The notes: generated by a model from the sequence alone, not told the origin. DNA of 64,000 nt from Arthrobacter sp. 131MFCol6.1 (GCF_000374925.1 NZ_KB895541.1:808122-872121), one strand, 5' to 3'. Numbered from the stretch's first letter, positions 26,290 to 35,203 are shown. Made by a program: numbers and translations.

Positions 26290-28638
26290 GTGACTCGCAA
26301 GACTCCTCATATCGAGGAACCGTCCGAGCAGGATCTCGTCGTCGGGGACGGGCCGAAGAGCTGGGCCGCCGGTGTCCCGGGCGTGTACCACTCCATGAAG
26401 CCGGCCATCGAACAGATGGGACTGAACCGGACCCGCAAGACCGTCATGGCGATGAACCAGAAGGACGGCTTCGACTGCCCGAGCTGCGCGTGGCCGGATC
26501 CGCACCACCGCAAGGCATTCGAGTTCTGCGAAAACGGGGCCAAGGCGGTGACCTGGGAGGCGACCCCGGTGGTGGTTCCCGAAACTTTCTGGGCCGAGAA
26601 TTCGGTCAGCGACCTGCGCAGCCAGACGGAGTACTGGCTTGGCATGCAGGGCCGGCTGACCGAACCGGTGTACAAAGCCGCCGGCGAGGACCACTACAAG
26701 CCGGTCAGCTGGGACGAGGCGCTCCGGCTCGTGGCCGACAAGCTCAAGGGCCTGGACTCCCCCGACCAGGCGGCGTTCTACACCAGCGGCCGGACCTCGA
26801 ACGAGGCCGCATTCCTCTACCAGCTGATGGTCCGCGGCTACGGCACGAACAACCTGCCGGACTGCTCCAATATGTGCCACGAATCCTCCGGCTGGGCCAT
26901 GGGCCAGACCATTGGCATCGGCAAGGCGACCGTCAGCTTCGACGACTACGCCCGGGCCGACCTGATCATCATCATGGGCCAGAACCCCGGCACCAACCAC
27001 CCCCGGATGATGACCGAACTTGAGGCGTGCAAGCGCAACGGCGGCGAGATCGTGGCCGTCAATCCCCTCCCCGAAGCCGGCCTGCGCCGGTACAAGAACC
27101 CGCAGCAGGTCAACGGGGTCATCGGTCACGGCGTCCAGATCGCCGACCAGTTCCTCCAGATCCGGATCGGCGGCGACATGGCGCTGCTGCAGGCCGTGTC
27201 CAAGCGCGTCCTCGACGCCGAGACCAAGAACCCCGGGACAGTCCTGGACCACGCCTTCCTGGCCGAACACTGCGAGGGACTCGAGGAACTCAAGGAGCAT
27301 CTCGCCGGGCTGGATGAACGCACAGTACTCGAGGCCACGGGCCTGCGCAGCGAGGACATCGATGAACTCGCCGCCCGCTACCTCAAGGCTGAGAAAGTCA
27401 TCATCACCTGGGCCATGGGCATCACGCAGCAGAAGAAGGGTGTTGCCACCATCAAGGAGATCATCAACCTCCTGCTGCTGCGCGGCAACATCGGCAAGCC
27501 CGGCGCCGGCGCCTCTCCCATCCGCGGGCACAGCAACGTGCAGGGCGACCGGACCATGGGCATCTGGGAGCAGATGCCGCAGTCCTTCATGGAGGCCCTC
27601 GGCGAGGAGTTCGACTTCGAGCCGCCCCGTGAACACGGCGCGGACGCCGTCGAGACCATCAACAAAATGCGCGCGGGCGAGATCAAGGTATTCGTCGCCC
27701 TGGGCGGCAACCTGGTGGGTGCCATCTCGGACACGAACGCCGCCGAGGCTGCCATGCAAAACACGGAGATGACGGTCCAGATCTCGACCAAGCTGAACCG
27801 CTCGCATACTGTGACGGGCCGGGAGGCCCTGATCCTCCCCACGATGGGCCGCACCGAGATCGACATCCAGGAATCCGGTCCGCAGTTCGTTTCGGTGGAG
27901 GACACCGTCTGCGCCGTGCACCCGTCCTGGGGCAGCGTCGAGCCGGTGTCCCATCATCTGCTCTCGGAGCCGGCCATCGTGAGCCGGCTGGGCAAACTCC
28001 TGGTGGGCGACAAGATCAGGGCCGACTGGGACGGCTATGAGAAGAACTACGACCTCATCCGGGATCACATTTCGCACGTGGTGGGCGGCTGCAAGGACTA
28101 CAACCAACGGATCCGGCAGGAGGGCGGGTTTGTCCTCGCCCACGGTCCCCGCGACTCCCGCACCTTCCCCACGCCCACCGGCAAGGCCGTGCTGACAGTC
28201 AATGACCTTGAACTTGTCGAACGGCCGGAGGGAACCCTGATCCTGCAGAGCATGCGCTCCCACGACCAGTTCAACACCACCATCTACTCGCACAACGACC
28301 GCTACCGGGGCATCAAAAAGGGCCGCCATGTGGTGTTCGTCAACCCTGACGACATCGTCGAACTCGGCCTTGCGGACGGTCAGTACGTGGACGTCCGCGG
28401 CGTGTACGACGACGGTGAGGAACGCGTGGTGCGCAAGTTCCGTGTGGTGTCCTATCCCACGGCACGCGGTTGCGCTGCTGCCTATTACCCCGAAGCCAAC
28501 GTGCTGGTGCCGCTGAACCACACGGCCGAAGGCAGCAACACGCCAGTCTCGAAGGCAGTCATCGTCCGGCTCGAGCCGAGCCTGGACCAGACGCCCGACG
28601 CCGCCGCAACAGCCCCTGCCCGGGTGGCCTCACCCTAG
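26290..28638 (+). CDS. FdhF/YdeP family molybdopterin oxidoreductase
   Basis: A 782-residue formate-dehydrogenase-alpha-like enzyme of the YdeP family, with a bis-MGD molybdenum cofactor. The N-terminal Cys-rich block GFDCPSCAWPDP followed by EFCENGAKAV is the family's Fe-S or metal signature. The NMCHESSGWAMGQTIG and IIIMGQNPGTNHPRM blocks bind the cofactor, and the C-terminal domain (ARGCAAAYYPEANVLVPLNH) completes the fold. The GTG at 26290 follows AAGGGAATTTCAC. No fdhD, electron-transfer subunit or cofactor gene lies nearby, as is usual for ydeP. In Escherichia coli ydeP is linked to acid resistance; the reaction is unknown. Confidence 0.92.
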   Translation: MTRKTPHIEEPSEQDLVVGDGPKSWAAGVPGVYHSMKPAIEQMGLNRTRKTVMAMNQKDGFDCPSCAWPDPHHRKAFEFCENGAKAVTWEATPVVVPETFWAENSVSDLRSQTEYWLGMQGRLTEPVYKAAGEDHYKPVSWDEALRLVADKLKGLDSPDQAAFYTSGRTSNEAAFLYQLMVRGYGTNNLPDCSNMCHESSGWAMGQTIGIGKATVSFDDYARADLIIIMGQNPGTNHPRMMTELEACKRNGGEIVAVNPLPEAGLRRYKNPQQVNGVIGHGVQIADQFLQIRIGGDMALLQAVSKRVLDAETKNPGTVLDHAFLAEHCEGLEELKEHLAGLDERTVLEATGLRSEDIDELAARYLKAEKVIITWAMGITQQKKGVATIKEIINLLLLRGNIGKPGAGASPIRGHSNVQGDRTMGIWEQMPQSFMEALGEEFDFEPPREHGADAVETINKMRAGEIKVFVALGGNLVGAISDTNAAEAAMQNTEMTVQISTKLNRSHTVTGREALILPTMGRTEIDIQESGPQFVSVEDTVCAVHPSWGSVEPVSHHLLSEPAIVSRLGKLLVGDKIRADWDGYEKNYDLIRDHISHVVGGCKDYNQRIRQEGGFVLAHGPRDSRTFPTPTGKAVLTVNDLELVERPEGTLILQSMRSHDQFNTTIYSHNDRYRGIKKGRHVVFVNPDDIVELGLADGQYVDVRGVYDDGEERVVRKFRVVSYPTARGCAAAYYPEANVLVPLNHTAEGSNTPVSKAVIVRLEPSLDQTPDAAATAPARVASP

Positions 28639-28690
28639 TCACCTGCCCAAGTCACCCGCCAGCCGGGGCCGGGCCGATCCGAACGAAAAC

Positions 28691-28720
28691 GGCGGCCGGT
28701 CCCGAAGTGGACCGGCCGCC
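28691..28720. terminator. Bidirectional hairpin terminator
   Basis: A perfect 12-bp stem (GGCGGCCGGTCC with GGACCGGCCGCC) with loop CGAAGT lies between the convergent YdeP gene and the small hydrophobic protein gene. It is placed to terminate both. Confidence 0.85.
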
Positions 28721-28743
28721 GCCGAATGGATATCAGGGTTGCA

Positions 28744-28896
28744 TCAGGCCTTGGCCTTTCGCTTCACCCAGCCCCATACAGCCGTGGCCACTAGGAGTAC
28801 CAGGCCGATGATGGCCAACCAGAGCAGGCCCTTCACGGCGAAGCCAAGGATCGAAAGAACAAGCCAAATGATAAGCAGTGTGATTATTAGTCCCAT
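28744..28896 (-). CDS. Small hydrophobic membrane protein (50 residues)
   Basis: A very short gene reading MGLIITLLIIWLVLSILGF through a second hydrophobic stretch and ending GWVKRKAKA. Two membrane helices with a short Lys-containing turn (AVKGLLW) and a positively charged tail are visible. Codon use fits the host and a hairpin terminator follows closely. Proteins of this kind are common and unannotated in Arthrobacter-type genomes. Function is unknown. Confidence 0.8.
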   Translation of the reverse strand: MGLIITLLIIWLVLSILGFAVKGLLWLAIIGLVLLVATAVWGWVKRKAKA

Positions 28897-28979
28897 ACCG
28901 AAAGCCTATGCCACCCGTGTGGCCGTGGTGGCGCAACGACGCTCCGGCCACCGGACACAAGCGCTGGACGCGGCCCGTC

Positions 28980-30416
28980 CTATGGGCCAGGTTTGAAAAT
29001 CTGACGGCTCCGGGTGCTTTGGGATGGGACCTTCTGCCTTGCCCGGAGTGCGGGCCGCTTAGGCCGGTTCTGGATACCGACGGCGGAAACTATGCCCCCG
29101 AGTATCAACAACACCGCCGTCACCGCAACCATCCGGTGAAATCCATCGAGCTCAAGTTTGCCGCCCAGGACCAGGCCTACCAGCGCGATGCCGATCAGAC
29201 CGGCTACCCTGCTGACGGCGTTATTCACTGCCGAGCCGATGCCGGCCTGTTGTTCCGAAACCGAACCGAGAATGGCGGCGGTCAGTGGGGCGACTGTCGC
29301 CGAGAGCCCGACGGCGAACAGGAGGATCCCAGGCATCAACTGGGTCCAATAGTTGACCGGGATCTCAGTCGCGAGCATCAGAAAGTAGCCGCCGCCGGCG
29401 AGTGCAGGTCCGAAGGCCATGAACCACCTCGGTCCGAAGCGCCCGGCCAGTGAACCAAACCATGACGCCAGGAGGATGTTGACGATGCTGACCGGAAGCA
29501 ATACCAGCGCGGCCATCGTCGCCGGAAACCCTGCGACCTGCTGCAGGAAGAGCACGATGATGAATCCCCCGATCGACAATGCGGCGTAGATAAATGCCGT
29601 AGCCACGTTGCCGACGGCAAAGTTTCGGACGGAGAAGAGGCTGAGGGGCAAGAGCGGCTGATGCGCCGTCCTTTCCCGCCAAATGAATCCGGCGAGGCAC
29701 AGGATGCCGAGGGCGAGGGGCATCAGAATGAGCGGACTCCCCCAGCCATAGTTGCCTTGTTCGATCAACGCGTAGACTGGCCCCGCCAACCCGAGCACAC
29801 AGAGCACAGCACCCGGGTAGTCGATCCGCACGCCCTTCTTGCGAACATCCTTGGCCCGCAGCACGGCCAGCAAGTACAAAGTCACGGCAATGGGCAGGAC
29901 GTTGATTCCGAAGATCCAGCGCCAGCCCACCGAATCTACGAGGACTCCGCCGAGCAGGGGTCCGGCGATGAAAGCCACGGTTGTACCAGCTGTCCACTGG
30001 CCGATTGCCTTAGCCCGGGGCGCTTCGTCGAAGTTTGATGTGATCAGGGCCAGGGAACTGGGCACCAGCAAGGCGCCCGCGACGCCTTGAAGCGCCCTGG
30101 CCAGGACCAGCCAGTCCGCTGTGGGTGCCAGCGCACACATCACTGATGTCGCGCCGAACCCGATCAGGCCTGCGCGGAGAACGACAACCCGGCCCAGCAA
30201 ATCAGAGAGCGAACCGGCGACCAGGATCAGTGACCCCAGGGTGATCAGGTAGGCATCGACAACCCATTGCTGCGTCGTCAGTCCGCCGCCCAGTTCACGG
30301 GAAATGGCCGGCAGCGCTACGTTGATGACGCTGCCGTCGAGAAACGACACAAAAGAGGCGAGAATCGCGATCCACAGCACGAGCCTCTGCGTACGCGCCG
30401 ACGGTAGGGAACCCAC
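28980..30416 (-). CDS. MFS drug-efflux type transporter, DHA2 family
   Basis: A 478-residue, probably 14-helix major facilitator transporter of the EmrB/QacA group. The first helix motif FVSFLDGSVINVALPAI (motif D1), motif A-like GSLSDLLGRVVVLRAG and antiporter motif C-like AGPLLGGVLVDSVGWRW are clear. Such proteins export hydrophobic drugs or metabolites against protons. No regulator is adjacent and the substrate cannot be predicted. The ATG at 30416 starts directly before the first hydrophobic segment. Confidence 0.9.
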   Translation of the reverse strand: MGSLPSARTQRLVLWIAILASFVSFLDGSVINVALPAISRELGGGLTTQQWVVDAYLITLGSLILVAGSLSDLLGRVVVLRAGLIGFGATSVMCALAPTADWLVLARALQGVAGALLVPSSLALITSNFDEAPRAKAIGQWTAGTTVAFIAGPLLGGVLVDSVGWRWIFGINVLPIAVTLYLLAVLRAKDVRKKGVRIDYPGAVLCVLGLAGPVYALIEQGNYGWGSPLILMPLALGILCLAGFIWRERTAHQPLLPLSLFSVRNFAVGNVATAFIYAALSIGGFIIVLFLQQVAGFPATMAALVLLPVSIVNILLASWFGSLAGRFGPRWFMAFGPALAGGGYFLMLATEIPVNYWTQLMPGILLFAVGLSATVAPLTAAILGSVSEQQAGIGSAVNNAVSRVAGLIGIALVGLVLGGKLELDGFHRMVAVTAVLLILGGIVSAVGIQNRPKRPALRARQKVPSQSTRSRQIFKPGP

Positions 30417-30526
30417 CCCTCAAGCTAACACCCTCGCCCCCTCCGACAGTCTCACCGGGAAGGATGGACTAGCCCTCCTGGGCCACGCTGTGCGGTGAGC
30501 TGGGCCTAGCGAGGTACTCTGCGACG

Positions 30527-31072
30527 ATGCTGAACACCCTCAACCCTTGCCGCTTGTTCATCACGGGCGCCAGCGGATCTGGAACGACAACCCTCGGCCG
30601 GGCTATCGCCAACCAGTGGGCGGTACCCCACGCCGACGCCGACGACTACTTCTGGCAGCCGACGTCACCGCCGTACCGGGAAAAGCGGACGCCGCCGGAG
30701 CGCATATCGTTGATGCGCGAAGTCTTCCTGCCGCGGAGTGCCTGGGTTCTTTCGGGTTCCATCATGGGCTGGGGCGAGGACCTCGTGGAGAAGATTGATG
30801 CTGCAGTGCTCCTCACCCTTGATCCGGAGTCGCGCATGTCGCGGCTGCGGGCGAGGGAACGAATCAGGTTTCGCGAATTGGCCAAAACAGGCGGGATCGA
30901 CGAGGCAGCCCATGCGGAGTTTTTGTCCTGGGCGCGAGGATACGACGACCCCGATTTCGCGGGCCGGAACCTCCGCCGACATGAACAGTGGCTGTCAACT
31001 CTGCCCTGCCCCGTCCTTCGAATCGACAGCTCCCGGCCGGTGGACGACCTCGTGCACGCCATTACCCGATAG
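30527..31072 (+). CDS. P-loop kinase-like protein (adenylate/shikimate kinase fold)
   Basis: A 181-residue small P-loop protein. The Walker A motif is GASGSGTTTLG with Thr in place of the usual Lys (GxxGxGKS/T reads GASGSGTTT). This is seen in a subgroup of shikimate- and adenylate-kinase-like ATPases. The acidic DADDYFW block that follows resembles a substrate-binding site, and the RARERIRFRELAKTGG region looks like a lid. Substrate is unknown. It is transcribed alone. Confidence 0.75.
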   Translation: MLNTLNPCRLFITGASGSGTTTLGRAIANQWAVPHADADDYFWQPTSPPYREKRTPPERISLMREVFLPRSAWVLSGSIMGWGEDLVEKIDAAVLLTLDPESRMSRLRARERIRFRELAKTGGIDEAAHAEFLSWARGYDDPDFAGRNLRRHEQWLSTLPCPVLRIDSSRPVDDLVHAITR

Positions 31073-31231
31073 GCCAGAAGTCCCGTCCCGCGCTGCGGCC
31101 GGGGACCACCGTCATAGTCGACCGAAACTTCACGCGTCGGCCCTACCTTGCCGGGCCGGATGGTGCTGGCTGCATCAATCTGAAGGACAGCTTCTGCCCG
31201 AACCCCCCGGGCCGCGGTTAGGCTTGCAGTC

Positions 31232-31864
31232 ATGGCGATCATCCACCAGGCAGAACTGCAGCCGACGAAACTTGAACTTCTCGCAGAGTGGCTGCCCCGC
31301 CAGGCGTGGTTCACGGAACCCGACACGGCAGCGCTGCACAAAGTAGGCTCCTACCGGTTCGACGACCCCGCCGGCGAGGTCGGCATAGAAACCATCATCG
31401 TGTCTGTGGGCAGCTCCACTTTTCAAGTCCCACTCACGTACAGGGCCCAGCCCTTGGCTGGCGCGGAACCCTGGTTGGTCGGCACGATGCAGCACTCGGT
31501 ACTCGGCCTGAGATGGGTTTACGATGCCTGCGCCGATCCAATCTACGTGGCAGCACTGGCGGCGAGCATCATGTTGGGACGCCCGCAGGCAGAGCAATAC
31601 CTCCAAAAAGGGGAAAACCTGGAACTCCTGGCCCAGACGGTCTTCGTGCAAAGCACTGGACCGAAACTCGAGGCAGTTCCTGACGTCTCTTCGGCGGCAC
31701 CGCGCGCCACCGACGCCGGCACCGCTATCGAGACTGCCGGCCTCAACTTGCTCGTTATCCGGCGGCTGGACCTAGATGAGCACCCTGTCGGCCCGCTCGC
31801 GCTCACCGGCACCTGGGAAGGTCAGAGGGACAACGTCAAACTCGCCGCCATCAGTGATGCCTGA
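31232..31864 (+). CDS. Maltokinase N-terminal cap-like domain protein
   Basis: A 210-residue protein resembling the N-terminal cap domain of mycobacterial maltokinase and the stand-alone CG0192-like proteins of actinobacteria. The start MAIIHQAELQPTKLELLAEW and KVGSYRFDDPAGEVGIET blocks are characteristic, and there is no kinase domain behind it. In maltokinase the cap sits over the nucleotide site. The function of stand-alone versions is unknown. It is convergent with the BrkB-like gene, 12 bases away. Confidence 0.75.
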   Translation: MAIIHQAELQPTKLELLAEWLPRQAWFTEPDTAALHKVGSYRFDDPAGEVGIETIIVSVGSSTFQVPLTYRAQPLAGAEPWLVGTMQHSVLGLRWVYDACADPIYVAALAASIMLGRPQAEQYLQKGENLELLAQTVFVQSTGPKLEAVPDVSSAAPRATDAGTAIETAGLNLLVIRRLDLDEHPVGPLALTGTWEGQRDNVKLAAISDA

Positions 31865-31876
31865 CTTTTCCGCAAG

Positions 31877-33034
31877 TTAGGGGCGCTCCACTCCGTCGGT
31901 GTCCCGATGACGGTTTTGGTCTTCCTGCGGTTCAGGCTGGTTCCCGTACTGTTCCCGCAGCTCGCGTCCGCGGCCAATGTCTTCTTCTTCGCGGGCCTGG
32001 AGCTTGTCGCTCTGTTTCGTATCCCGTGGTGGCAATTGGATGGTCTCTTCGGCCTCAATGCCGGATTGGAGTTGGCGTCCACGCTCCATTTCGGCGTCGA
32101 ACTCGGCACCGAACAGCAGCGACATGTTCAAGATCCAGAGCCACAGCAGCGAGATGATGACGCCGCCGATCGCACCATAGGTCTTCTCGTAGCTGTTGAA
32201 GTTGGCCGCATAGAAAGCGAAGGCCAGGGACGCCAGCAGGAAGATGACCAGGGCGATAGCGGAACCCAGGCTCATCCAGCGGAACTTGGGCTGCTTTACG
32301 TTCGGCGTGGCGTAGTAGAGGATGGCGATCGCCAGAATCACGAGCAACAAGATCACCGGCCACTTGAGAATGTTCCACGCCGTCAGGACTGCCCCGCCCA
32401 GGCCGATCGCGTTGCCGACGGCCTCGGCCACCGGCCCGCTCAGCACCAGCATGGCCGAAAGCACGAGAACGATCAGCACGGTGGCAATGGTGACGGCGAG
32501 CATCGTGCCCCGAAGTTTGATGAACGGCCGGCCCTCGTCGATTTCGTAGATCCGGTTCATTGCCCGGCCAAAGGCCCCGACATAGCCGGAGGCGGACCAG
32601 AGGGCGGTGACGATGCCGATCAGCAGAGTGAGTCCAGCCGCGGAGGAACTGCTGAGCTGCTCGACTGGTTGTTTGATTGCCTCCACAGTTTCAGCAGGCG
32701 CGAATCCCTGGACGATCTCCAGGAGTGCGGACGTGGTCTTCTCTGCCTGCCCGAAGATGCCCAGCAAAGACACAAGGGCCAACAGCGCCGGGAAGATTGA
32801 GAGGACCGAGTAATAGGTCAGGGCTGCGGCGAGATCCGGGCACTGGTCCTTCGTGAATTCACGCAGGGTCTTCTTGGCGATGTACTTCCACGAGGGCTTA
32901 GTGACGTCGGCCGGGCTGTCCGGTTTGCGGGAGTCGTCCGGGGCGGGTGCCGTGCGGGCCTTGGCGGTGCTGCTCTCGTCCGTTTCGGCGTCGGTCATGG
33001 ATTCATCTTCTGCCCTGGTTGGGTTCTTGGCCAT
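31877..33034 (-). CDS. YihY/BrkB family membrane protein
   Basis: A 385-residue integral membrane protein of the YihY/virulence factor BrkB family. A charged N-terminal tail of about 50 residues precedes six membrane segments. The conserved DQCPDLAAALTYYSVLSIFPALLAL and LWSASGYVGAFGRAMNRIYE blocks identify the family. The last 60 residues are Glu/Gln/Arg-rich and cytoplasmic. Despite the old name ribonuclease BN it is not an RNase. Its role (transport or envelope) is not established. It lies at the edge of a cluster of membrane stress genes. Confidence 0.9.
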   Translation of the reverse strand: MAKNPTRAEDESMTDAETDESSTAKARTAPAPDDSRKPDSPADVTKPSWKYIAKKTLREFTKDQCPDLAAALTYYSVLSIFPALLALVSLLGIFGQAEKTTSALLEIVQGFAPAETVEAIKQPVEQLSSSSAAGLTLLIGIVTALWSASGYVGAFGRAMNRIYEIDEGRPFIKLRGTMLAVTIATVLIVLVLSAMLVLSGPVAEAVGNAIGLGGAVLTAWNILKWPVILLLVILAIAILYYATPNVKQPKFRWMSLGSAIALVIFLLASLAFAFYAANFNSYEKTYGAIGGVIISLLWLWILNMSLLFGAEFDAEMERGRQLQSGIEAEETIQLPPRDTKQSDKLQAREEEDIGRGRELREQYGNQPEPQEDQNRHRDTDGVERP

Positions 33035-33063
33035 GGAGATTCCTTCGTGGTGTTAAGGGAAAT

Positions 33064-33100
33064 GGCCGGCCGCCCAGCGCATCAGCGAGGGCAGCCGGCC
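33064..33100 (-). terminator. Hairpin terminator after the DUF3618-type operon
   Basis: Arms GGCCGGCCGCCC and GGGCAGCCGGCC pair with one mismatch around a 13-base loop. It lies 16 bases past the stop of the gene at 33117-33725. Confidence 0.6.
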
Positions 33101-33116
33101 GTATTCAGACGCGGCC

Positions 33117-33725
33117 TCAGGCCTGCTGAACGTTGTCCTTGGCTTCGGCGGCGCGATACTTGACGTCCGCCACAGCGGTCTGCCCGTCTGCCTTGAGATG
33201 ATCGGTGGCGTCCGCGGCAGTGGCCTTGACGTTCGCCATGGCTTCCTGGGCGGGCTCCTTCAGCCCTTCGGCCACGTGCTTGGCGGCATCCGTCAGTTCC
33301 GTAGTGAGGGGCTCGGCTGCCGATTTGAGGGCATCAGCGGCTTCACGCTCCTTTTGGCTGGCCGGGATCAGGGAGGAAACGAGCAGGCCTGCCCCGAAGG
33401 CGATCAGCCCGGCAGCCAGCGGGTTCCCCTGGGTCCTGTTCTTCAGCTGGCCCGGCGCGCCCGCAACCGCCGAGCCCGCGTCACTCACGTGCGCGCCGAC
33501 GGTTCCGGTGGCGGAGTGAACGTGGTCGGCGGTGTGGTCTGCGGTTCCCATGACTTTATCCTTCACTCCGAAGACGGCGTCTTTGACGTTCTCTTTGACT
33601 CTGTCCGTCTGCCGCTGGACGATGTGCGACGGCGTGACCTTGTCAGCGACGGCGTCCACGTTTGTGCCCAGGCGGGCACGGGTTGCTTCAATATCTGCTC
33701 GGATGACATCCGGGTTTTCACTCAT
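33117..33725 (-). CDS. DUF3618 domain protein
   Basis: A 202-residue protein. Residues 1-45 match the DUF3618 pattern (PDVIRADIEATRARLGTNVDAVADKVTP). A single membrane segment lies near 110-130 (NPLAAGLIAFGAGLLVSSLI). The remainder is Ala/Lys/Asp-rich amphipathic helix resembling LEA- or apolipoprotein-like repeats (TAADATDHLKADGQ). The ATG at 33725 follows GAGGAACACG. It is the last gene of a three-gene operon with the holin-like and Ala-rich proteins. Family members are often stress-induced; the molecular function is unknown. Confidence 0.82.
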   Translation of the reverse strand: MSENPDVIRADIEATRARLGTNVDAVADKVTPSHIVQRQTDRVKENVKDAVFGVKDKVMGTADHTADHVHSATGTVGAHVSDAGSAVAGAPGQLKNRTQGNPLAAGLIAFGAGLLVSSLIPASQKEREAADALKSAAEPLTTELTDAAKHVAEGLKEPAQEAMANVKATAADATDHLKADGQTAVADVKYRAAEAKDNVQQA

Positions 33726-33742
33726 CGTGTTCCTCGCTGAAT

Positions 33743-34156
33743 CTAGGAGTTGGGTTTTAGGGTGGGCGGGATTTCCTGGAGGGTTTCGGCCGTTCTCGGC
33801 ATGCCCTTGATCGCGTTCAGTTCCTTGCGGCCCCTGGCTGCCAGCACAGCGGCGACAACTGCCCAGATGACGGCGACAACGACGCCGGACCAGCCCAGTC
33901 CCATCACATTCCCCAGCGCCCACCAAAGCGCCAAAGAAAGGAACAGGAGCACGAAGTGGCCAGCGACGCCGGCTCCGGCGAGCATGCCGGTGCCCTTGCC
34001 GGCCCGGGTGGCGGACTCCTTGAGTTCGACCTTGGCCAATTCCACCTCCTGCCGCATCAGGGTGGACATGTCCCGTGTGACCTCACCAAGAAGGTCACCC
34101 AGGGAAGTCGATTCAGCCTTTGCCTGCGCGGCTGTGGGAGGCATTTCGCTGCTCAT
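33743..34156 (-). CDS. Phage-holin-like (DUF1469) membrane protein
   Basis: A 137-residue protein with an N-terminal amphipathic helix (SLGDLLGEVTRDMSTLMRQE) followed by VELAKVELKE, the hallmark of the DUF1469/putative actinobacterial holin-X family. Two membrane segments follow (about residues 62-85 and 90-110). Despite the holin label, these chromosomal genes are not linked to phage and usually travel with DUF3618 genes, as here. Its start overlaps the stop of the upstream gene by four bases (translational coupling). Confidence 0.85.
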   Translation of the reverse strand: MSSEMPPTAAQAKAESTSLGDLLGEVTRDMSTLMRQEVELAKVELKESATRAGKGTGMLAGAGVAGHFVLLFLSLALWWALGNVMGLGWSGVVVAVIWAVVAAVLAARGRKELNAIKGMPRTAETLQEIPPTLKPNS

Positions 34157-34992
34157 CGACGGCCACCGTCAAAGGGGTCATCGCGCAGCGGATCAGCCTG
34201 CTGCAATGGCTCACCGGCCACGGACTCTGAGGACCGGCGGCCCTGCCCGGCGTCGCGGAGCGGATCGTGGGTGCCCAAATCGGAATCCAGCGGATTCGGC
34301 GGGTAGGTGTCCGCGAGGCCCGCCGTCGTGGTTTGCGGAGCGGGCATCTGCACGGGCGGCGGCGGAACCGCTACCCCGGTATCGGGGATCCGGCCAGCAG
34401 TGGACGGTCCGGCAGCGGTGGCGCCCGTCGTCTCGGGAGCACCGGCGCTCAGGCTGCGGCTCAGACGCCCGGCCAGTACACCGGCTCCGGCCGCGAGCAG
34501 GAGGAAGGTACCCGGGCGCTGGCGGGCAAAGGACTTTACCTCGGTCAGCAGCGAACCCGGGTCCCGGCCATCGAGCCAGGACGCAACAGCGGAGGACCGC
34601 TCGGCGGCTTGGCGGACGAGGTCGGTGGCCACGCCGGGCTGGTCCGAGGCGGCCGCCATGGAATGCAGTTCGCCGGCGACGGATCGCAGACCCTCGGCGA
34701 CCTTCTGCTGCTGGGTTCCTGCCTGCTCGGTGAGATCGGACCTGGCCTGGTGCAACAGGTCCCGGGCATTGGTCTTGACTTCGGCGGCAACGTTGACTGC
34801 CTCGGTCTTGGCCGTCTCGGCGACGTTCTGGGCAGCGTCCGCCGCGTGCCGCGTTACGTCCGCAGCTTCGTCCCGGGCCGCTTCCTGTTTCGAGTCAGCG
34901 CGTCCCGTACCTTGCGGGGGCACAACTCCAACGCCGGCGTACCGGTCCTGGGAAACTTCGGGTGTTGCCTGGGCCCATGGATTCTGTGTCAT
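34153..34992 (-). CDS. Ala-rich membrane-anchored protein, first gene of DUF3618 operon
   Basis: A 279-residue protein without a family I can name. Residues 35-145 form a long Ala/Glu/Asn-rich helical region (DAAQNVAETAKTEAVNVAAE) likely to be coiled coil. One membrane segment lies near 165-185 (GTFLLLAAGAGVLAGRLSRS). A Pro/Thr/Asp-rich tail follows. The four-base overlap with the next gene and the short gap to DUF3618 make a three-gene operon. Its 5' side holds palindromes shared with the divergent MarR gene, so MarR control is likely. Confidence 0.75.
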   Translation of the reverse strand: MTQNPWAQATPEVSQDRYAGVGVVPPQGTGRADSKQEAARDEAADVTRHAADAAQNVAETAKTEAVNVAAEVKTNARDLLHQARSDLTEQAGTQQQKVAEGLRSVAGELHSMAAASDQPGVATDLVRQAAERSSAVASWLDGRDPGSLLTEVKSFARQRPGTFLLLAAGAGVLAGRLSRSLSAGAPETTGATAAGPSTAGRIPDTGVAVPPPPVQMPAPQTTTAGLADTYPPNPLDSDLGTHDPLRDAGQGRRSSESVAGEPLQQADPLRDDPFDGGRR

Positions 34993-35050
34993 CGTTGCTC
35001 TCTTTCAGGAATGGTCCGCTTGGGATCGTGACTAGCGCTACCGGATGAAA

Positions 35051-35070
35051 TTAGTAAGCACGGTTACTAA
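35051..35070. promoter_or_regulatory. Palindrome A, candidate MarR operator
   Basis: TTAGTAAGCACGGTTACTAA has perfect 7-bp arms and a 6-bp spacer. It is 58 bases upstream of the start at 34992 on the minus strand, where it could block that operon's promoter. Confidence 0.65.
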
Positions 35071-35074
35071 CTAG

Positions 35075-35094
35075 ATAGTAAGCACACTTGCTAT
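35075..35094. promoter_or_regulatory. Palindrome B, candidate MarR operator
   Basis: ATAGTAAGCACACTTGCTAT is a near-perfect palindrome centred 24 bases from palindrome A. It shares the AGTAAGCA half-site. Confidence 0.65.
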
Positions 35095-35183
35095 ATGGAG
35101 CGCAAGCCCTCCGTCGAAAATCGGACGGCCCGGCTCTCGCCCTCCCCACGACACGCCGTGCACCTGCAAGCGGCGTGCGAAAA

Positions 35184-35203
35184 ATAGTAAGCATACTTGC
35201 CAA
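35184..35203. promoter_or_regulatory. Palindrome C, candidate MarR operator
   Basis: ATAGTAAGCATACTTGCCAA repeats the sequence of palindrome B with few changes. It lies 105 bases before the MarR start, where it could autoregulate that gene. The whole 315-base gap 34993-35307 holds no other supported feature. Confidence 0.65.

Noticed and set aside
33743..34156. Prophage remnant, because of the holin-like gene
   Set aside because: No endolysin, structural or integration gene is nearby; chromosomal DUF1469 genes normally pair with DUF3618 genes as here.
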